Below, one piece after another: positions 10,107 through 19,311 of a DNA stretch of 64,000 nt (position 1 is its first letter; each line of letters begins with the position of its first letter). Origin of the DNA: Leptolyngbya sp. SIOISBB (GTDB taxonomy: Bacteria > Cyanobacteriota > Cyanobacteriia > Phormidesmidales > Phormidesmidaceae); the NCBI GenBank assembly GCA_010671905.1, contig JAAHII010000001.1, positions 4,216,001 to 4,280,000 on the forward strand, given 5' to 3'. Under the pieces are notes generated by a model, which had not been told where the DNA came from, searched no databases, and saw only the letters and a list, made by a program, of their open reading frames with translations. A program made the translations under genes and the position numbers.

Positions 10107-11732
10107 ATGAAACTCTATCTGCTTAATTATGCTGATGATCGTTTTGGCCATAAGGGAGGAAAATTTCTCCAAAACCAAGCAAAGCTGAATGAGTCTGCTA
10201 GGCAGCAGGGCATTGAGAATATTGTGTCATGGACTTGGCCAAAGCTAGCTGAAACTTCTTTTTACACTGAAAATCAAGAGTATCTGGATAAAAACCGGTT
10301 TGAAAATGGTGCTGTATGGAAACCATTTATCGTTCAGAATCTCTTGAGAAAAATTGAGCATGGCGATATCATTTTCTACTACGATTCTGGTTCTTATGAA
10401 ATTAATCGACCCGTCAAAATTCTGACAGATATTTGTCTCCGTAACAAGGGGACTTTATTTCACGAATGGGGAGAAAAGAATTCCAAGTATACCAAGCGAG
10501 ATGCCTTTGTATACATGGACTGTGACTCGCCAAGATATCACAATGCAGTCGCCTTACAAAATACTTGGTTTCTTTTACAGAAGACTTCTTTTACGGAGAA
10601 ATTTGTAGATGAATGGCTCAAGTATAACCTTGATGAGCGAATCGCCTCATATGTGAAACCTAATACTTGTGGGCTTCCTGATATTATTGGCTTTGTTGAA
10701 AATCGTGGTGATCAGTCAATCTTTAGTAATCTTGCTGTTAAATATAAAATTCGTACTTTCCCAGGAGTTGGAGGTATTCAAAATCGACAAGTCGACAACT
10801 TTATTGATTCCCTTTCATTCAATTTTCGTGCAAAGAATCTACTAGAAATTACTAAATCAAAATCAAAGTTATGGTTGGGTAATAGTGCATATCAAATCCG
10901 CATGCAGGGCAAGCCTTTAAATTTTACTGTTGCAAGCACTTCTTTTGAGTTATATCCCCATGGTGGTGCAGTCAAACAGTTTTGGCTTGGAAACTATTCT
11001 ACAAAACAGCTTATGAAATCGCTTTTGAGTTTAGTAGATGAGAACTCAAACGTGGTAGAAGTCGGCGCCAATGTTGGCCTAACGACGACAGCAATTGCTA
11101 AGAACTTGATGAATGGAAGGCTCCTTGCAGTTGAGGCAGACCCATCACTATGCCAGCATTTAAAAGCAAACCTAGCTCTTAACTCATGCCTCGACAAGGT
11201 CTCTATTGTACAAGAAGCTTTATCAGATTCTTTAGGCACTGCATCACTGCAAGTAAATAGTCCTTGGCGGGATCCTTTCAATACGATTGGTAAGCCGACT
11301 GACAAAAACTGTCAAATTATTGCTACTAAAGAAGTAAAAGCCTCAACACTTACAGAGGTCTTAGACCAATATGAGTTTCCCAGACCTAGCATCTTGTTAA
11401 TTGATGTTTCAGGGGCCGAACTACCGGTTTTACGGGGTGCGACTTCTTTATTGACTAGCGATATGGCTCCCGTCGTAATTTATAACTGTATACATCAGGC
11501 CTGTCTAGGTTTCCGTTATCAGCATACTGAAACTCAGAAACTGCTGCGTCATTACGGTTATCGCCTATTTAAATTAGAGCACCCTCAAAAACTGGTTGAG
11601 CTTTCAGTTGATTCTAATCATCAAGGTTTCATTTATAGTTTCAAGACTAGTCTTGCCGGTAGAACAAGTATTCAAGATACATTTTCCTTTGAAGGAATCA
11701 CGCCAACACAACAACCACAGATATTGCCTTAA
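10107..11732 (+). CDS. Two-domain protein: transferase-like N-terminus plus FkbM methyltransferase
   Basis: The C-terminal half (about 310-480) is a SAM-dependent FkbM-family methyltransferase: VVEVGANVGLTTTAIAKNL is the SAM-binding glycine loop, LLAVEADP the acidic end of strand 2, and LLIDVSGAELPVLRGA the family's signature strand. FkbM enzymes usually O-methylate sugars. The N-terminal ~300 residues resemble uncharacterised glycosyltransferase-like proteins, with WKPFIVQNLL, GDIIFYYDSGS near 85-95, VYMDCDSPRYHNA and GDQSIFSNLA. I cannot assign the donor. It starts 9 bases after the fucosyltransferase-like gene, in the same operon. A glycan transfer plus methyl capping role is an inference from the fusion. 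Confidence 0.8.
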   Translation: MKLYLLNYADDRFGHKGGKFLQNQAKLNESARQQGIENIVSWTWPKLAETSFYTENQEYLDKNRFENGAVWKPFIVQNLLRKIEHGDIIFYYDSGSYEINRPVKILTDICLRNKGTLFHEWGEKNSKYTKRDAFVYMDCDSPRYHNAVALQNTWFLLQKTSFTEKFVDEWLKYNLDERIASYVKPNTCGLPDIIGFVENRGDQSIFSNLAVKYKIRTFPGVGGIQNRQVDNFIDSLSFNFRAKNLLEITKSKSKLWLGNSAYQIRMQGKPLNFTVASTSFELYPHGGAVKQFWLGNYSTKQLMKSLLSLVDENSNVVEVGANVGLTTTAIAKNLMNGRLLAVEADPSLCQHLKANLALNSCLDKVSIVQEALSDSLGTASLQVNSPWRDPFNTIGKPTDKNCQIIATKEVKASTLTEVLDQYEFPRPSILLIDVSGAELPVLRGATSLLTSDMAPVVIYNCIHQACLGFRYQHTETQKLLRHYGYRLFKLEHPQKLVELSVDSNHQGFIYSFKTSLAGRTSIQDTFSFEGITPTQQPQILP

Positions 11733-11847
11733 GGATTAATTATGCTGCTCTATATAGAGCAAAATTTGATATCACCAAAAGAATAGAGTGTGATTACTCA
11801 AAAGGAATCCGGAATAAACTTATTGTACTCAATACGAGGAACTAGAC

Positions 11848-12831
11848 ATGGAAAAACGATTAATTAACTTTCAAGCTGGATGGGCAGGGGTTTTCGCAAA
11901 ACTGAATATGTATGTTGTGGCTTGTAAAGAAGCTAAACGTAAAAACTTTCAACCTGTTCCTTACTGGCCATCAGTTTGGCATGATGAAGATATAGATGTT
12001 TGGGATATTTTTTTAAAAAGATTAAATCATCAGGTCGAAGATAAGTGTCAACCAATTGATGAAATCAATATTGTTAAATTATTTGCTAAACGTGAAAAGG
12101 ATAAATCGGTCAATCCTGCTCCTCAATATGCTGGAGTCTTGAGAGAACCATTCGACAGAAAAGCATGTTACGAAATCATTCATGAATATATCCATTTACA
12201 AACCTGGCTAACTGACAAAATCGACTCCTTGTACGAGCAAAGTTTTCAATCACGACGCATCCTAGGCGTACATTTGAGAGGTCCTGGGAAAGATGATGTA
12301 GGGCATGGTGGAGTAGATCGGCTCAATTATCTACTGGGTGTTGGGAGCCCACCATTTCCCAAATATTTCGAGATTATTGATGCTTGCCTAGAGGATTATG
12401 ATCGCATTTTTCTCGGCACTGACGCTGGCATGGTTCAGAAGAAGATGAGAGAAAGATATGGCAACAAAGTATTCACAGTCGCGTCAGACCAGTATGAGTT
12501 GGGTGAGGCACATGCTCGGAATACCAGTCAAGCCGGCATTTCATTCAATAAATTAGGAATGGAGGCTATCGTTGATGCCTATCTTCTTTCTCGCTGTGAT
12601 TTTCTCATCCATGGGAATAGCCATTTGAGTAACTTTGTCATGTGTCTAAATCCAGATCTGCCAACCCGGAATGTTTATGAGGGGCTGTATGATAGAGCGG
12701 CTAGTCCTCAGTTAAGAATGAAAAGCATGTGGAATAAAGAGATTATTCCTATTCTAAAACATGGTCCAATTGGGAAAACAAGGGGTAAGCTTGGTCTTTT
12801 GAGACGCCAATTAATGAGGAAAAAAGTGTAA
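11848..12831 (+). CDS. Fucosyltransferase-like protein (copy 2)
   Basis: Same family as the genes at 9050 and 15415. The diagnostic blocks are ILGVHLRGPGKDD (donor-binding arginine region), FLGTDAGMVQKKMRERYGNK and a C-terminal AYLLSRCDFLIHGNSHLSN. Length 327 matches joined copy 1. An AGGA ribosome site sits eight bases before the ATG. The NodZ/FUT8 relation points to GDP-fucose or a similar GDP-deoxysugar, but the donor is not determined by sequence alone. A small hairpin follows at 12868-12887. Confidence 0.8.
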   Translation: MEKRLINFQAGWAGVFAKLNMYVVACKEAKRKNFQPVPYWPSVWHDEDIDVWDIFLKRLNHQVEDKCQPIDEINIVKLFAKREKDKSVNPAPQYAGVLREPFDRKACYEIIHEYIHLQTWLTDKIDSLYEQSFQSRRILGVHLRGPGKDDVGHGGVDRLNYLLGVGSPPFPKYFEIIDACLEDYDRIFLGTDAGMVQKKMRERYGNKVFTVASDQYELGEAHARNTSQAGISFNKLGMEAIVDAYLLSRCDFLIHGNSHLSNFVMCLNPDLPTRNVYEGLYDRAASPQLRMKSMWNKEIIPILKHGPIGKTRGKLGLLRRQLMRKKV

Positions 12832-12867
12832 TTTAAAATTGTAGGGTTCGACGCTGGAATTTGAAGT

Positions 12868-12887
12868 CAAGGAGAGTATGCTCCTTG
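12868..12887 (+). terminator. Candidate terminator hairpin
   Basis: Perfect 7-bp stem CAAGGAG/CTCCTTG with loop AGTATG, 37 bases after the copy 2 stop codon. It lacks a T tract, so factor-independent termination is uncertain. Confidence 0.4.
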
Positions 12888-13152
12888 TACCGCATAGAGA
12901 TCAGATATTTAGTCATATCTATATAACTTAAAAAGAAGCTACGAAGAATGAGGAAATAGTAAGCCATACCGATTTTCAAGAGGTGCTGATTTAAGGTCTA
13001 ATTTACTTACACAGTGTTTCTCAGTTTTTTGAGGTCTAGTAGCAATAATGTATAAGCTCTCCTTTGATATTCTCCAAAGAAATCTAGCTGAATGTCTCAT
13101 TAATCTCTTTTGTTAAACCTGGATAAGTTCTCTTGTCGCATCGATTGGATTC

Positions 13153-13645
13153 TTGCACAATACTTTTCAATGGGTGAGAAGTCTGGGACTACCTGCTCAA
13201 AGTCAAAGTCGTTGTATCCTGGTGGTCAAACTTCTTGATCAACAGACTTACCCACCAGAGCTCTTATTGCAAGAGTACAAAGGCCAACAACACGTCGAGC
13301 GCGGCTTTCAATTCTTCAAAGACTCGCTCTTTTTTACCAGCAGTGTGTTTGTCAAAAAGCCGTAATGGCTAGAAGCGCTGGCGCTCGTGATGGCCTGACC
13401 TTACTGCTATATAGCCTAAGACAGCGGAATCTCAGAGCGCAGTTGGGAAAACTCAATGAAATGCTGCTCGACCAGAAGCAAAAGCCCACCAACAGACCGA
13501 TTCTGCTTTGAGTTTTGCAGAAGTTTCAGGCGATTCATCTGGTGACGATCACCAACAGTTAGCAGGTCAGCAATCTCTCTGAGGAGCGCAGCACGTTTAT
13601 CTGGCTGATGGGGTTGCCTTGCTGCCGGTAGTATCTCCTTAATTA
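13153..13645 (+). pseudogene. Decayed IS1634-type transposase remnant
   Basis: Residues LLLQEYKGQQHVERGFQF match the C-terminal catalytic region of IS1634-family transposases common in cyanobacteria, and FTSSVFVKKP follows. Translation past the first stop continues as WLEALALVMA and, after a shift, LLLYSLRQRNLRAQLGKL, then VLQKFQAIHLVTI and SEERSTFIWLMGL. This is the family's usual C-terminal order, broken by several stops and at least one frameshift. The N-terminal half and clear terminal inverted repeats were not found. It lies between the plus-strand glycan genes and a minus-strand sulfotransferase, so it probably marks a past rearrangement. Confidence 0.75.
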
Positions 13646-14009
13646 ATTCCTGTCAACCTGGGGTATGTCGGGGGTAAAGGTCGCCGAGACAAGGAAGGGA
13701 ACAAGACGTATCCGTTGACTGCTCCAGCACAGAAAAAGAAGCCTTACTCAGAGTTAACAATCGCTAGTGCGGAGAATAATCTTGCCTCGTAACACCAGTG
13801 ACGATGCTTTACTCTGGCGCTTGAGCAACTGCTCTAATTCACTCAGAAGAAGGAGGAAATACTTAGCGAGGCGTGGAGATGAATTCTCATAAAGCAAACA
13901 TGCTTAGAGTATACCTATTGCCGGCATCCGCTCCCGGTTGGTGAACTCAGACTCTTACTCCGCCAACTGTAGACAATTTTGATGGTGAAATCTGATTTTG
14001 ACAAGCCAA
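13646..14009. other. Non-coding stretch after the IS remnant
   Basis: No gene recognised. It may hold the rest of the degraded insertion sequence, but I could not find its end. Confidence 0.3.
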
Positions 14010-14804
14010 TCACAAGTGACTGAGAGGATATCCAAGTTCGGTCATAAAGGCTCCTAAGTTTTGCTCGACATATCGAATATACTTCTCTGGGAGCTCGCGT
14101 TTCCAAGCTTCTGACTCACCTCTTCTTAAAAAGCTGGCCTTAGCGCCTTGTCCACCCTCCCTAAAGCGCTTTTTCTTCTTTTCAAAACTTTGCTCATCAA
14201 TCGCATGCTGTAATTCATAATCAGTCTTGTTGCATGAGAGGAAATCCGATATATCTTTTGCCACGAGCAATGGATCTTTCTTGAGCATTTCATAGCTTAT
14301 GCACAAGATATTGGGCAAGTTGATAAAACCTTTGACGTGTTCAGCCCATGGTGTATCAAGCCATGCTAGTTCTTTTGTGCCGCAGATAAATCCTTGCGTA
14401 ATCACCTCAAATCTGTAAGAAGATTTGTGCAGGTACTTGTAATAGTATTTACTACCTCGGGGAAGCATAGACATGATATTCAAGACATTAGGGTACTCTG
14501 GTTTGACCCAAGAAAAGTAATGATAGGCTGAAAGCACAACAGCTCTAGGATCACGATAGATATAAATGATCTTCTCAGTGCCATTGCCATAAACATTCAA
14601 GGTGTGCTTGAGTTGCTCAATTGAATGATGTCCCTTAAAGCATTCGTAATTAGATTCACGATCACTCCCTTCAATTGCTTCTTCTTTATTAAAGGGTTCA
14701 CACCAAAATCCTACAACTGGACAGTTGATAATCTCTGCCGTCAAACGTGTGAGCCATGTGTTACCACTCTTTGGATATCCACAAATAATGACACGACTTT
14801 TCAT
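14010..14804 (-). CDS. Sulfotransferase family protein
   Basis: Transfers sulfate from PAPS to a hydroxyl, here probably on a glycan. The 5'-phosphosulfate loop IICGYPKSGNTWLTRL is at residues 6-21 and the 3'-phosphate segment YRDPRAVVLSAYHYF lies near 83-97, both matching the Sulfotransfer_1 pattern. The C-terminal RKRFREGG-like segment (KKRFREGGQGAKASF) matches the PAPS-binding R-K-G-x-x-G-x-W-K region in layout. Length 264 is typical. It is transcribed against its upstream neighbours and sits among glycan genes. The acceptor is unknown. Confidence 0.88.
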   Translation of the reverse strand: MKSRVIICGYPKSGNTWLTRLTAEIINCPVVGFWCEPFNKEEAIEGSDRESNYECFKGHHSIEQLKHTLNVYGNGTEKIIYIYRDPRAVVLSAYHYFSWVKPEYPNVLNIMSMLPRGSKYYYKYLHKSSYRFEVITQGFICGTKELAWLDTPWAEHVKGFINLPNILCISYEMLKKDPLLVAKDISDFLSCNKTDYELQHAIDEQSFEKKKKRFREGGQGAKASFLRRGESEAWKRELPEKYIRYVEQNLGAFMTELGYPLSHL

Positions 14805-15414
14805 ATTAGCTATTCCTTTTTGAGTTCATTCTTTAATAAATGGCACTAAAATTTCCATGCCCTAAAAAATCAGAGTATTTCTTGAAATATTCATGATTCT
14901 CTATAAGCTCTTGTGGGGCCACCTAAATTTATTTTTAATGAATAAAGTTTATGGGTGATATTTTTATATGGCTTGATCATTTTTCACAAAAACAGAATTC
15001 TAACAATATATATTTCAGAATTCATCTCTTCTATCAACAAAACTTGCCACTTCAAGTTCATGTTGCCATGAGGCATCTAAAACTTAGATATAACCTATTC
15101 ACTCTAAATCTAGTATGCCCAACTGGCAGTGATTGGTATCAAACTAAATATTAAAATTCAAGATACTTTCTCGAATTTTTTCTTCAGAAAGCTTGCTGTA
15201 TAGTGCCAGCAAACAACTCTCATAATAAAGACTAACAAAAACAGGCTTTAAGAAACGAGATTATTAATGATTCAACTACTAGATTATTTAAAAATTAGAG
15301 CATATAAATAACTGTACAAAGATTACGTATTAACCACTATTCATTACTTCACAAATTAGGTTAGACTATTATTCTGCATATTTGTTATTTGCCCATAACT
15401 ATATTTACGGAAGA
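14805..15414. other. AT-rich divergent promoter region
   Basis: It lies between the sulfotransferase (minus) and fucosyltransferase-like copy 3 (plus), so it should hold both promoters. It is strongly AT-rich. A short open frame near 14951-15154 shows no family similarity I recognise and is not called. Confidence 0.4.
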
Positions 15415-16359
15415 ATGGAATATCGATATATCGTATCTCACAATCATGGTGGACTGTGTAATCGCTTAAAGAGTTTAGTGTCAGCACAGCGATTCGCGGC
15501 TAAATATCATTTAGAGCCTCAATTATATTGGCCTGTAGGAGGAGCCTGTGGTGGTCACTTTCGAGATTTATTCACGAATCAAATTACTGAACTTTCACCA
15601 GAAGAATTCGGGGTGATTTTTTCAGAGGTAGAGCAATCATCTCTATATAAGTTTCTCAGCACGTGGAGTTTACTCGTTTTTCCCGAAGACAATATTCCTG
15701 AAGGATTTAGTCGCCAAAGTTCTTCAGGGACAGGACGAGATATCAACTACGAGTACAATCGAATTCCTACGTCAGTGCGAAAAAGCATTTTGCCTTACTT
15801 TCAAACCTTGCAGCCCGTCGAGAGTATCCAGGATGAGGTTCAAGAGTTTAGTCAAAGATTTAGTGATACTACAATTTCTGCCCATATTCGAAGTTGGGTG
15901 AGCGATGACCCAATTGGTCAATCCCGAGCTAAGTTGTTTGACATAAAGTGTGTATATAAAGCGTTTGATCGCTTTCCTGATCGCGACTTCTATGTTGCTT
16001 CTGATTCTCCGCAAGTAATAGAGTCACTTCGGGAACGATATGGTCAGCGCATTTATTATTATGATGCTGAAGAGTTTACAGGGCGACGAAATTCAGCAGC
16101 AGGCATGCAAAAAGCCTTAGTAGAACTTTATTTGCTGGCTCGAAATCCTGTGTTAATTGCAACCTGGAATAGTACTTTCTCAGAGACAGCCTGGTGGTTG
16201 GGAGGCGCTCATGCTCAAGTGGAGTTAATTCCCCTAAAGCGACCTTGGCGTAATGCAGAATATCGCCAGGTCAAAAGATCTAATCTCCGATTAGATCTCA
16301 AACAACGCAGCTTACTGCTTTATACTATGGCTCGCTTCATGAAACAAAAGTTTTCTTGA
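15415..16359 (+). CDS. Fucosyltransferase-like protein (copy 3)
   Basis: Third member of the family in this island. It keeps the N-terminal HGGLCNRLKSLVSAQRFA block, typical of NodZ/FUT8-like enzymes (GGLGNRL), which is not obvious in copies 1 and 2. It also has ISAHIRSW in place of the HxR motif, DFYVASDSPQVIESLRERYG and a C-terminal VELYLLARNPVLIATWNS. The ATG at 15415 directly precedes this block; an upstream TTG at 15382 would add 11 residues. It ends 51 bases before a long perfect hairpin. Donor and acceptor are unknown; a GDP-deoxysugar is likely. Confidence 0.8.
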   Translation: MEYRYIVSHNHGGLCNRLKSLVSAQRFAAKYHLEPQLYWPVGGACGGHFRDLFTNQITELSPEEFGVIFSEVEQSSLYKFLSTWSLLVFPEDNIPEGFSRQSSSGTGRDINYEYNRIPTSVRKSILPYFQTLQPVESIQDEVQEFSQRFSDTTISAHIRSWVSDDPIGQSRAKLFDIKCVYKAFDRFPDRDFYVASDSPQVIESLRERYGQRIYYYDAEEFTGRRNSAAGMQKALVELYLLARNPVLIATWNSTFSETAWWLGGAHAQVELIPLKRPWRNAEYRQVKRSNLRLDLKQRSLLLYTMARFMKQKFS

Positions 16360-16409
16360 CAGAGATTTTATACGATCTAGACATTTTTGCTCTAAGACCA
16401 ATCAATGTC

Positions 16410-16458
16410 TAGAGCTTACATCCATAACATAACTATGATGTTATGGATGTAAGCTCTA
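16410..16458. terminator. Perfect 21-bp hairpin between convergent genes
   Basis: The arm at 16410-16430 (TAGAGCTTACATCCATAACA...) is the exact complement of 16438-16458, with a seven-base loop AACTATG. It lies between the 3' ends of a plus-strand gene (16359) and a minus-strand gene (16523), where a bidirectional terminator is expected. There is no strong T tract. Confidence 0.75.
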
Positions 16459-16522
16459 ATCGATGCTAATTTGGCTAGAAGTAATGCTCATTTACACCTA
16501 GGTCAAGACGCTCCTTGAATAG

Positions 16523-17254
16523 TTAAATTTTATGCTTATAGTAAAAATCTTTCCACTGGCTTAAACGCTTTTCATTAAAGAAACTTTCTAAGAAGTGCAA
16601 GGAATTTTCAGGAATACCTGAAAAGCCAGCAGGTTTTCGCAATTTAGGAAAACTATTTTCGATTGTTTCATAATCCAAATTCCACCAGGCTGCTAATTTT
16701 TGACCATAATATTGAGGATCATCTAGGAAATCTTCAAAGTGTAAAGTTCGATAGTAAGTGGGAGAAATTTGGCTCAGCTGTCGCTCTATGTAGATGTAGT
16801 TACTTTCTGCGATTTTTGCTTGGAGATAGATGTTGTCAGTAAAGTTTCTTCTTACTGCACTATATGTTGCAGTAATAGGGTTGCGGTACATTACCAGATA
16901 CTTGATTTCAATGATGTCATTCAATAAATCATGAAATTCTAAAATATCTGGACGTCGGAGTGCTTCTCTCGGCTGATCATAGGGAAATGAAGTATATTCA
17001 AAGAGATTTAAGTAATGTGCTTCCTCATACTCTTTAATGATCGCTTTCAACTCATCCTTTAAACTCTTTTCCTTAAAGCCTAATGATGATACTGGATAGC
17101 ATTTCAGACAAGACTCATAATTCCAGCGTTCAAGTAGCAGATCATGCCATCTACCTTCAACAATAGAATCTGGCCGTGTTTTATAACCAGACAGTACCCG
17201 ACCCATCATATGATGCCCGGTTCCTTCCACTCCAATCAAAAATAGTAATTGCAT
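16523..17254 (-). CDS. Sulfotransferase-like P-loop protein
   Basis: The N-terminus FLIGVEGTGHHMMGRVLS (residues 5-22) is a PAPS-type P-loop in a variant form, and LVMYRNPITATYSAVRRNF near 119-137 fits the 3'-phosphate-binding R-x-P...S segment. These two elements in this order support the sulfotransferase superfamily. Length 243 is short but complete. It shares little with the sulfotransferase at 14010 beyond the motifs, so it probably uses a different acceptor. It lies downstream of the GT8-like gene on the same strand, 174 bases apart. Confidence 0.7.
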   Translation of the reverse strand: MQLLFLIGVEGTGHHMMGRVLSGYKTRPDSIVEGRWHDLLLERWNYESCLKCYPVSSLGFKEKSLKDELKAIIKEYEEAHYLNLFEYTSFPYDQPREALRRPDILEFHDLLNDIIEIKYLVMYRNPITATYSAVRRNFTDNIYLQAKIAESNYIYIERQLSQISPTYYRTLHFEDFLDDPQYYGQKLAAWWNLDYETIENSFPKLRKPAGFSGIPENSLHFLESFFNEKRLSQWKDFYYKHKI

Positions 17255-17428
17255 GCTTTTCTTCTGTGTATCTTTTATCCGTAGCCGAAGAAAATCATTA
17301 AAGATAATACTTCCAGCTATAACTTCTATGGCCGCTATTCTTTTGACGTCACCTAAAGCTTTGTTTGTTTCTTTTCATCTATTCCAAACACTCATCATCA
17401 TTGCTCAAGACTATTTGGAAGAATTACA

Positions 17429-18346
17429 TTATGCACGTTCAGTCAAAAGATTTTTGAGCGATCGCTTGAAAGACTGCCAAAAAGTGCTATTTCCATCCTG
17501 CGGAGGAATATAGGGGGGGATTGCCGAATTGAGATGGCGATAATAATTCCAGACATCCCAGTATCGACAGCCTGGAAAAATCTTATGGCCAGCCCAATGA
17601 AGATAGAGAACTGGATTCCCTGTTTCCTGGTTAAATAATTGATAATCTTCAACCCGATAGTCACTACCAGCCCAATTTCCTGCAATCTTTTCGCCAGTTT
17701 TTGTGTAATTTATTTGTTGGATATTTTGACAAATAACCCAATAGTTTAGAATGCCTTGGTCGTAATAATCCCATATGAAACAGTTGGCATGTTTTCTGGT
17801 TTCATGGATCAAAGAGAAAATTGTTGCCTCTGATAAGGCATCTCTTCTTGAGCCAAAAAAGCCAGCATTGAAAACCAAATCCACTTGGTCATGAGTAATC
17901 AGATTCTCTTCTAGAATTTCCTGTTTGAAAATATCTTTAATTCCTGTTTTTCTCTGGTAATCATAACTTAGAAACTCATAGCCTTTCATCGTATCTAAAA
18001 GCGTGACAATCTGATTAAAGACTACGATGTCTGTATCAATGTAGAGAAACTCATCAAACGGACCAAACCAGCAGCCAAATTTTTTGAGCATGTTGATTCT
18101 ATGATCTTTTGGAAAATCATGCCAAGCCTGATTGATGATTTCCATCAAACTCTTCAAAAAATCAAAATTCTCATAAATATCTACAGCTGAAAATTCTTGA
18201 ATATAAGACTGTAGCTCCTGATAGTTATCGTCATAGGGAATAATTGAGATAGGAGTTATTTTATCGTGGTGACGAATGCTATTTAACAAAGTAATTACAT
18301 TATCTAAAACTTTATCATTGGCAAGTAAATATATTCCCCGGCTCAT
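17429..18346 (-). CDS. GT8-like protein of the Npun_R2821/Npun_R2823 type
   Basis: It starts MSRGIYLLANDKVLDNVITL and resembles cyanobacterial proteins annotated under that family name. It carries a GT-A style metal motif, EFLYIDTDIVVF (D-x-D) near residue 105, with VFNAGFFGSRRDAL and LYLHWAGHKIF later, as in GT8-like enzymes. Transfer of a sugar from a nucleotide donor is therefore likely but unproven. It is upstream of the sulfotransferase-like gene on the minus strand, so the two may act on the same product. There is no signal peptide or membrane helix. Confidence 0.75.
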   Translation of the reverse strand: MSRGIYLLANDKVLDNVITLLNSIRHHDKITPISIIPYDDNYQELQSYIQEFSAVDIYENFDFLKSLMEIINQAWHDFPKDHRINMLKKFGCWFGPFDEFLYIDTDIVVFNQIVTLLDTMKGYEFLSYDYQRKTGIKDIFKQEILEENLITHDQVDLVFNAGFFGSRRDALSEATIFSLIHETRKHANCFIWDYYDQGILNYWVICQNIQQINYTKTGEKIAGNWAGSDYRVEDYQLFNQETGNPVLYLHWAGHKIFPGCRYWDVWNYYRHLNSAIPPYIPPQDGNSTFWQSFKRSLKNLLTERA

Positions 18347-19032
18347 CTTTATTTTTGCTCTCCCAAGAGATTGTATTCAGCAAGAGGCTAATCAAACCAA
18401 AATGACTTTATGCAAACTATCAAATGTAGTGATGCATAGGTACCCTTCTCTGGGCATTTTTATGCAGCTTTACTAAGGCTAGTTTTGACATGATAAGTTA
18501 CTCCGTATCACAGCATGTGTGAAGCTTAAGCAGTAATCTCCAGGATAGTAGTTTGATAATGCTAGTCTTTGAGTCTAGTTTCAGTGTGCCCTAGACGAGA
18601 ACGCAACTATCACTGCAAAAATTTGGAAATGAGAGTCATTTTTGAGGCTTTTTGGTGTTTCTGGCTGACAACTGATGCCACATCCTGATGATTGGCAGGC
18701 TTTACAAACTAAAGCTGCTTGGGCAAGGCCGTGATTGAATATAGTGATGGGCTCATAGCCGGGGAAACCGTATCTCCTGTCAAGTCTTAGATGAAGAGAA
18801 TTGAGAGCTGCATTAGTAGACTGCGGCGTGATTTCATCAACTATTGCTGATAGCTAGGGAGAAGGGAGCAAAGGGGGCAGAGAAACTGGAATGGCCGTCT
18901 TACGTCTGCTGTGGAATACTGGCGAGGTTTTGTTGTACGAGTCGAACAGTTGCTGAGCCATCTGGTCAGAACGATACAGCTGTAGCCAACTATGCCATTA
19001 CAGATTAGGTGCAGTAACGCTTTCGTCGTTCC

Positions 19033-19152
19033 TAAGTAGGTGGGTTGGAGCAAACTGAGAATGAGCTTTTCGTGCTACAAGTCTTGCGCAGAGAGAGTTT
19101 AGCGCTTTGTGAATGGATGCTGCGTTTTACAGAAATTGCGTTCTCCTACTTA
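19033..19152 (+). repeat. 120-bp dispersed repeat, copy A (MITE-like)
   Basis: It begins TAAGTAGGTGGG and ends TTCTCCTACTTA, giving short terminal inverted repeats TAAGTAGG/CCTACTTA. The whole element matches the reverse complement of 48580-48700 at roughly 85-88% identity by eye. Similarity stops abruptly at both ends. No open frame inside. Size, inverted ends and two diverged copies fit a miniature transposable element. Confidence 0.75.
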
Positions 19153-19246
19153 TCTTGGTGATGTCTGAAGTAGCAAAAACCTAAGCTATAGCGATCCTAG
19201 ATGCAGAATATAGTAAGCTGCAGTTTGATTCGGGTGTCCTGAATTG

Positions 19247-19311
19247 TTGAAACCTTTTTCTGACAGGCATTTCAATTCTACATTCCGACCTCTGCATTCC
19301 GCATTCCGCTA
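19247..19311 (+). repeat. Short dispersed repeat (CATTTCAATTC/TTCCGACCT), copy A
   Basis: Blocks GCATTTCAATTC and TTCCGACCT followed by CTGCATTC units recur at 53803-53868 in the same orientation, with weaker similarity upstream (GTTGAAA...TTCTG). CATTCCG-type units are a familiar form of short intergenic repeat in cyanobacteria. Confidence 0.55.

Noticed and set aside
14951-15154. 67-residue frame in the AT-rich gap
   Set aside because: Composition follows the AT-rich background and nothing recognisable is encoded.
18841-19053. 70-residue minus-strand frame overlapping the 120-bp repeat
   Set aside because: It crosses the repeat boundary, and the other repeat copy does not keep the frame open.
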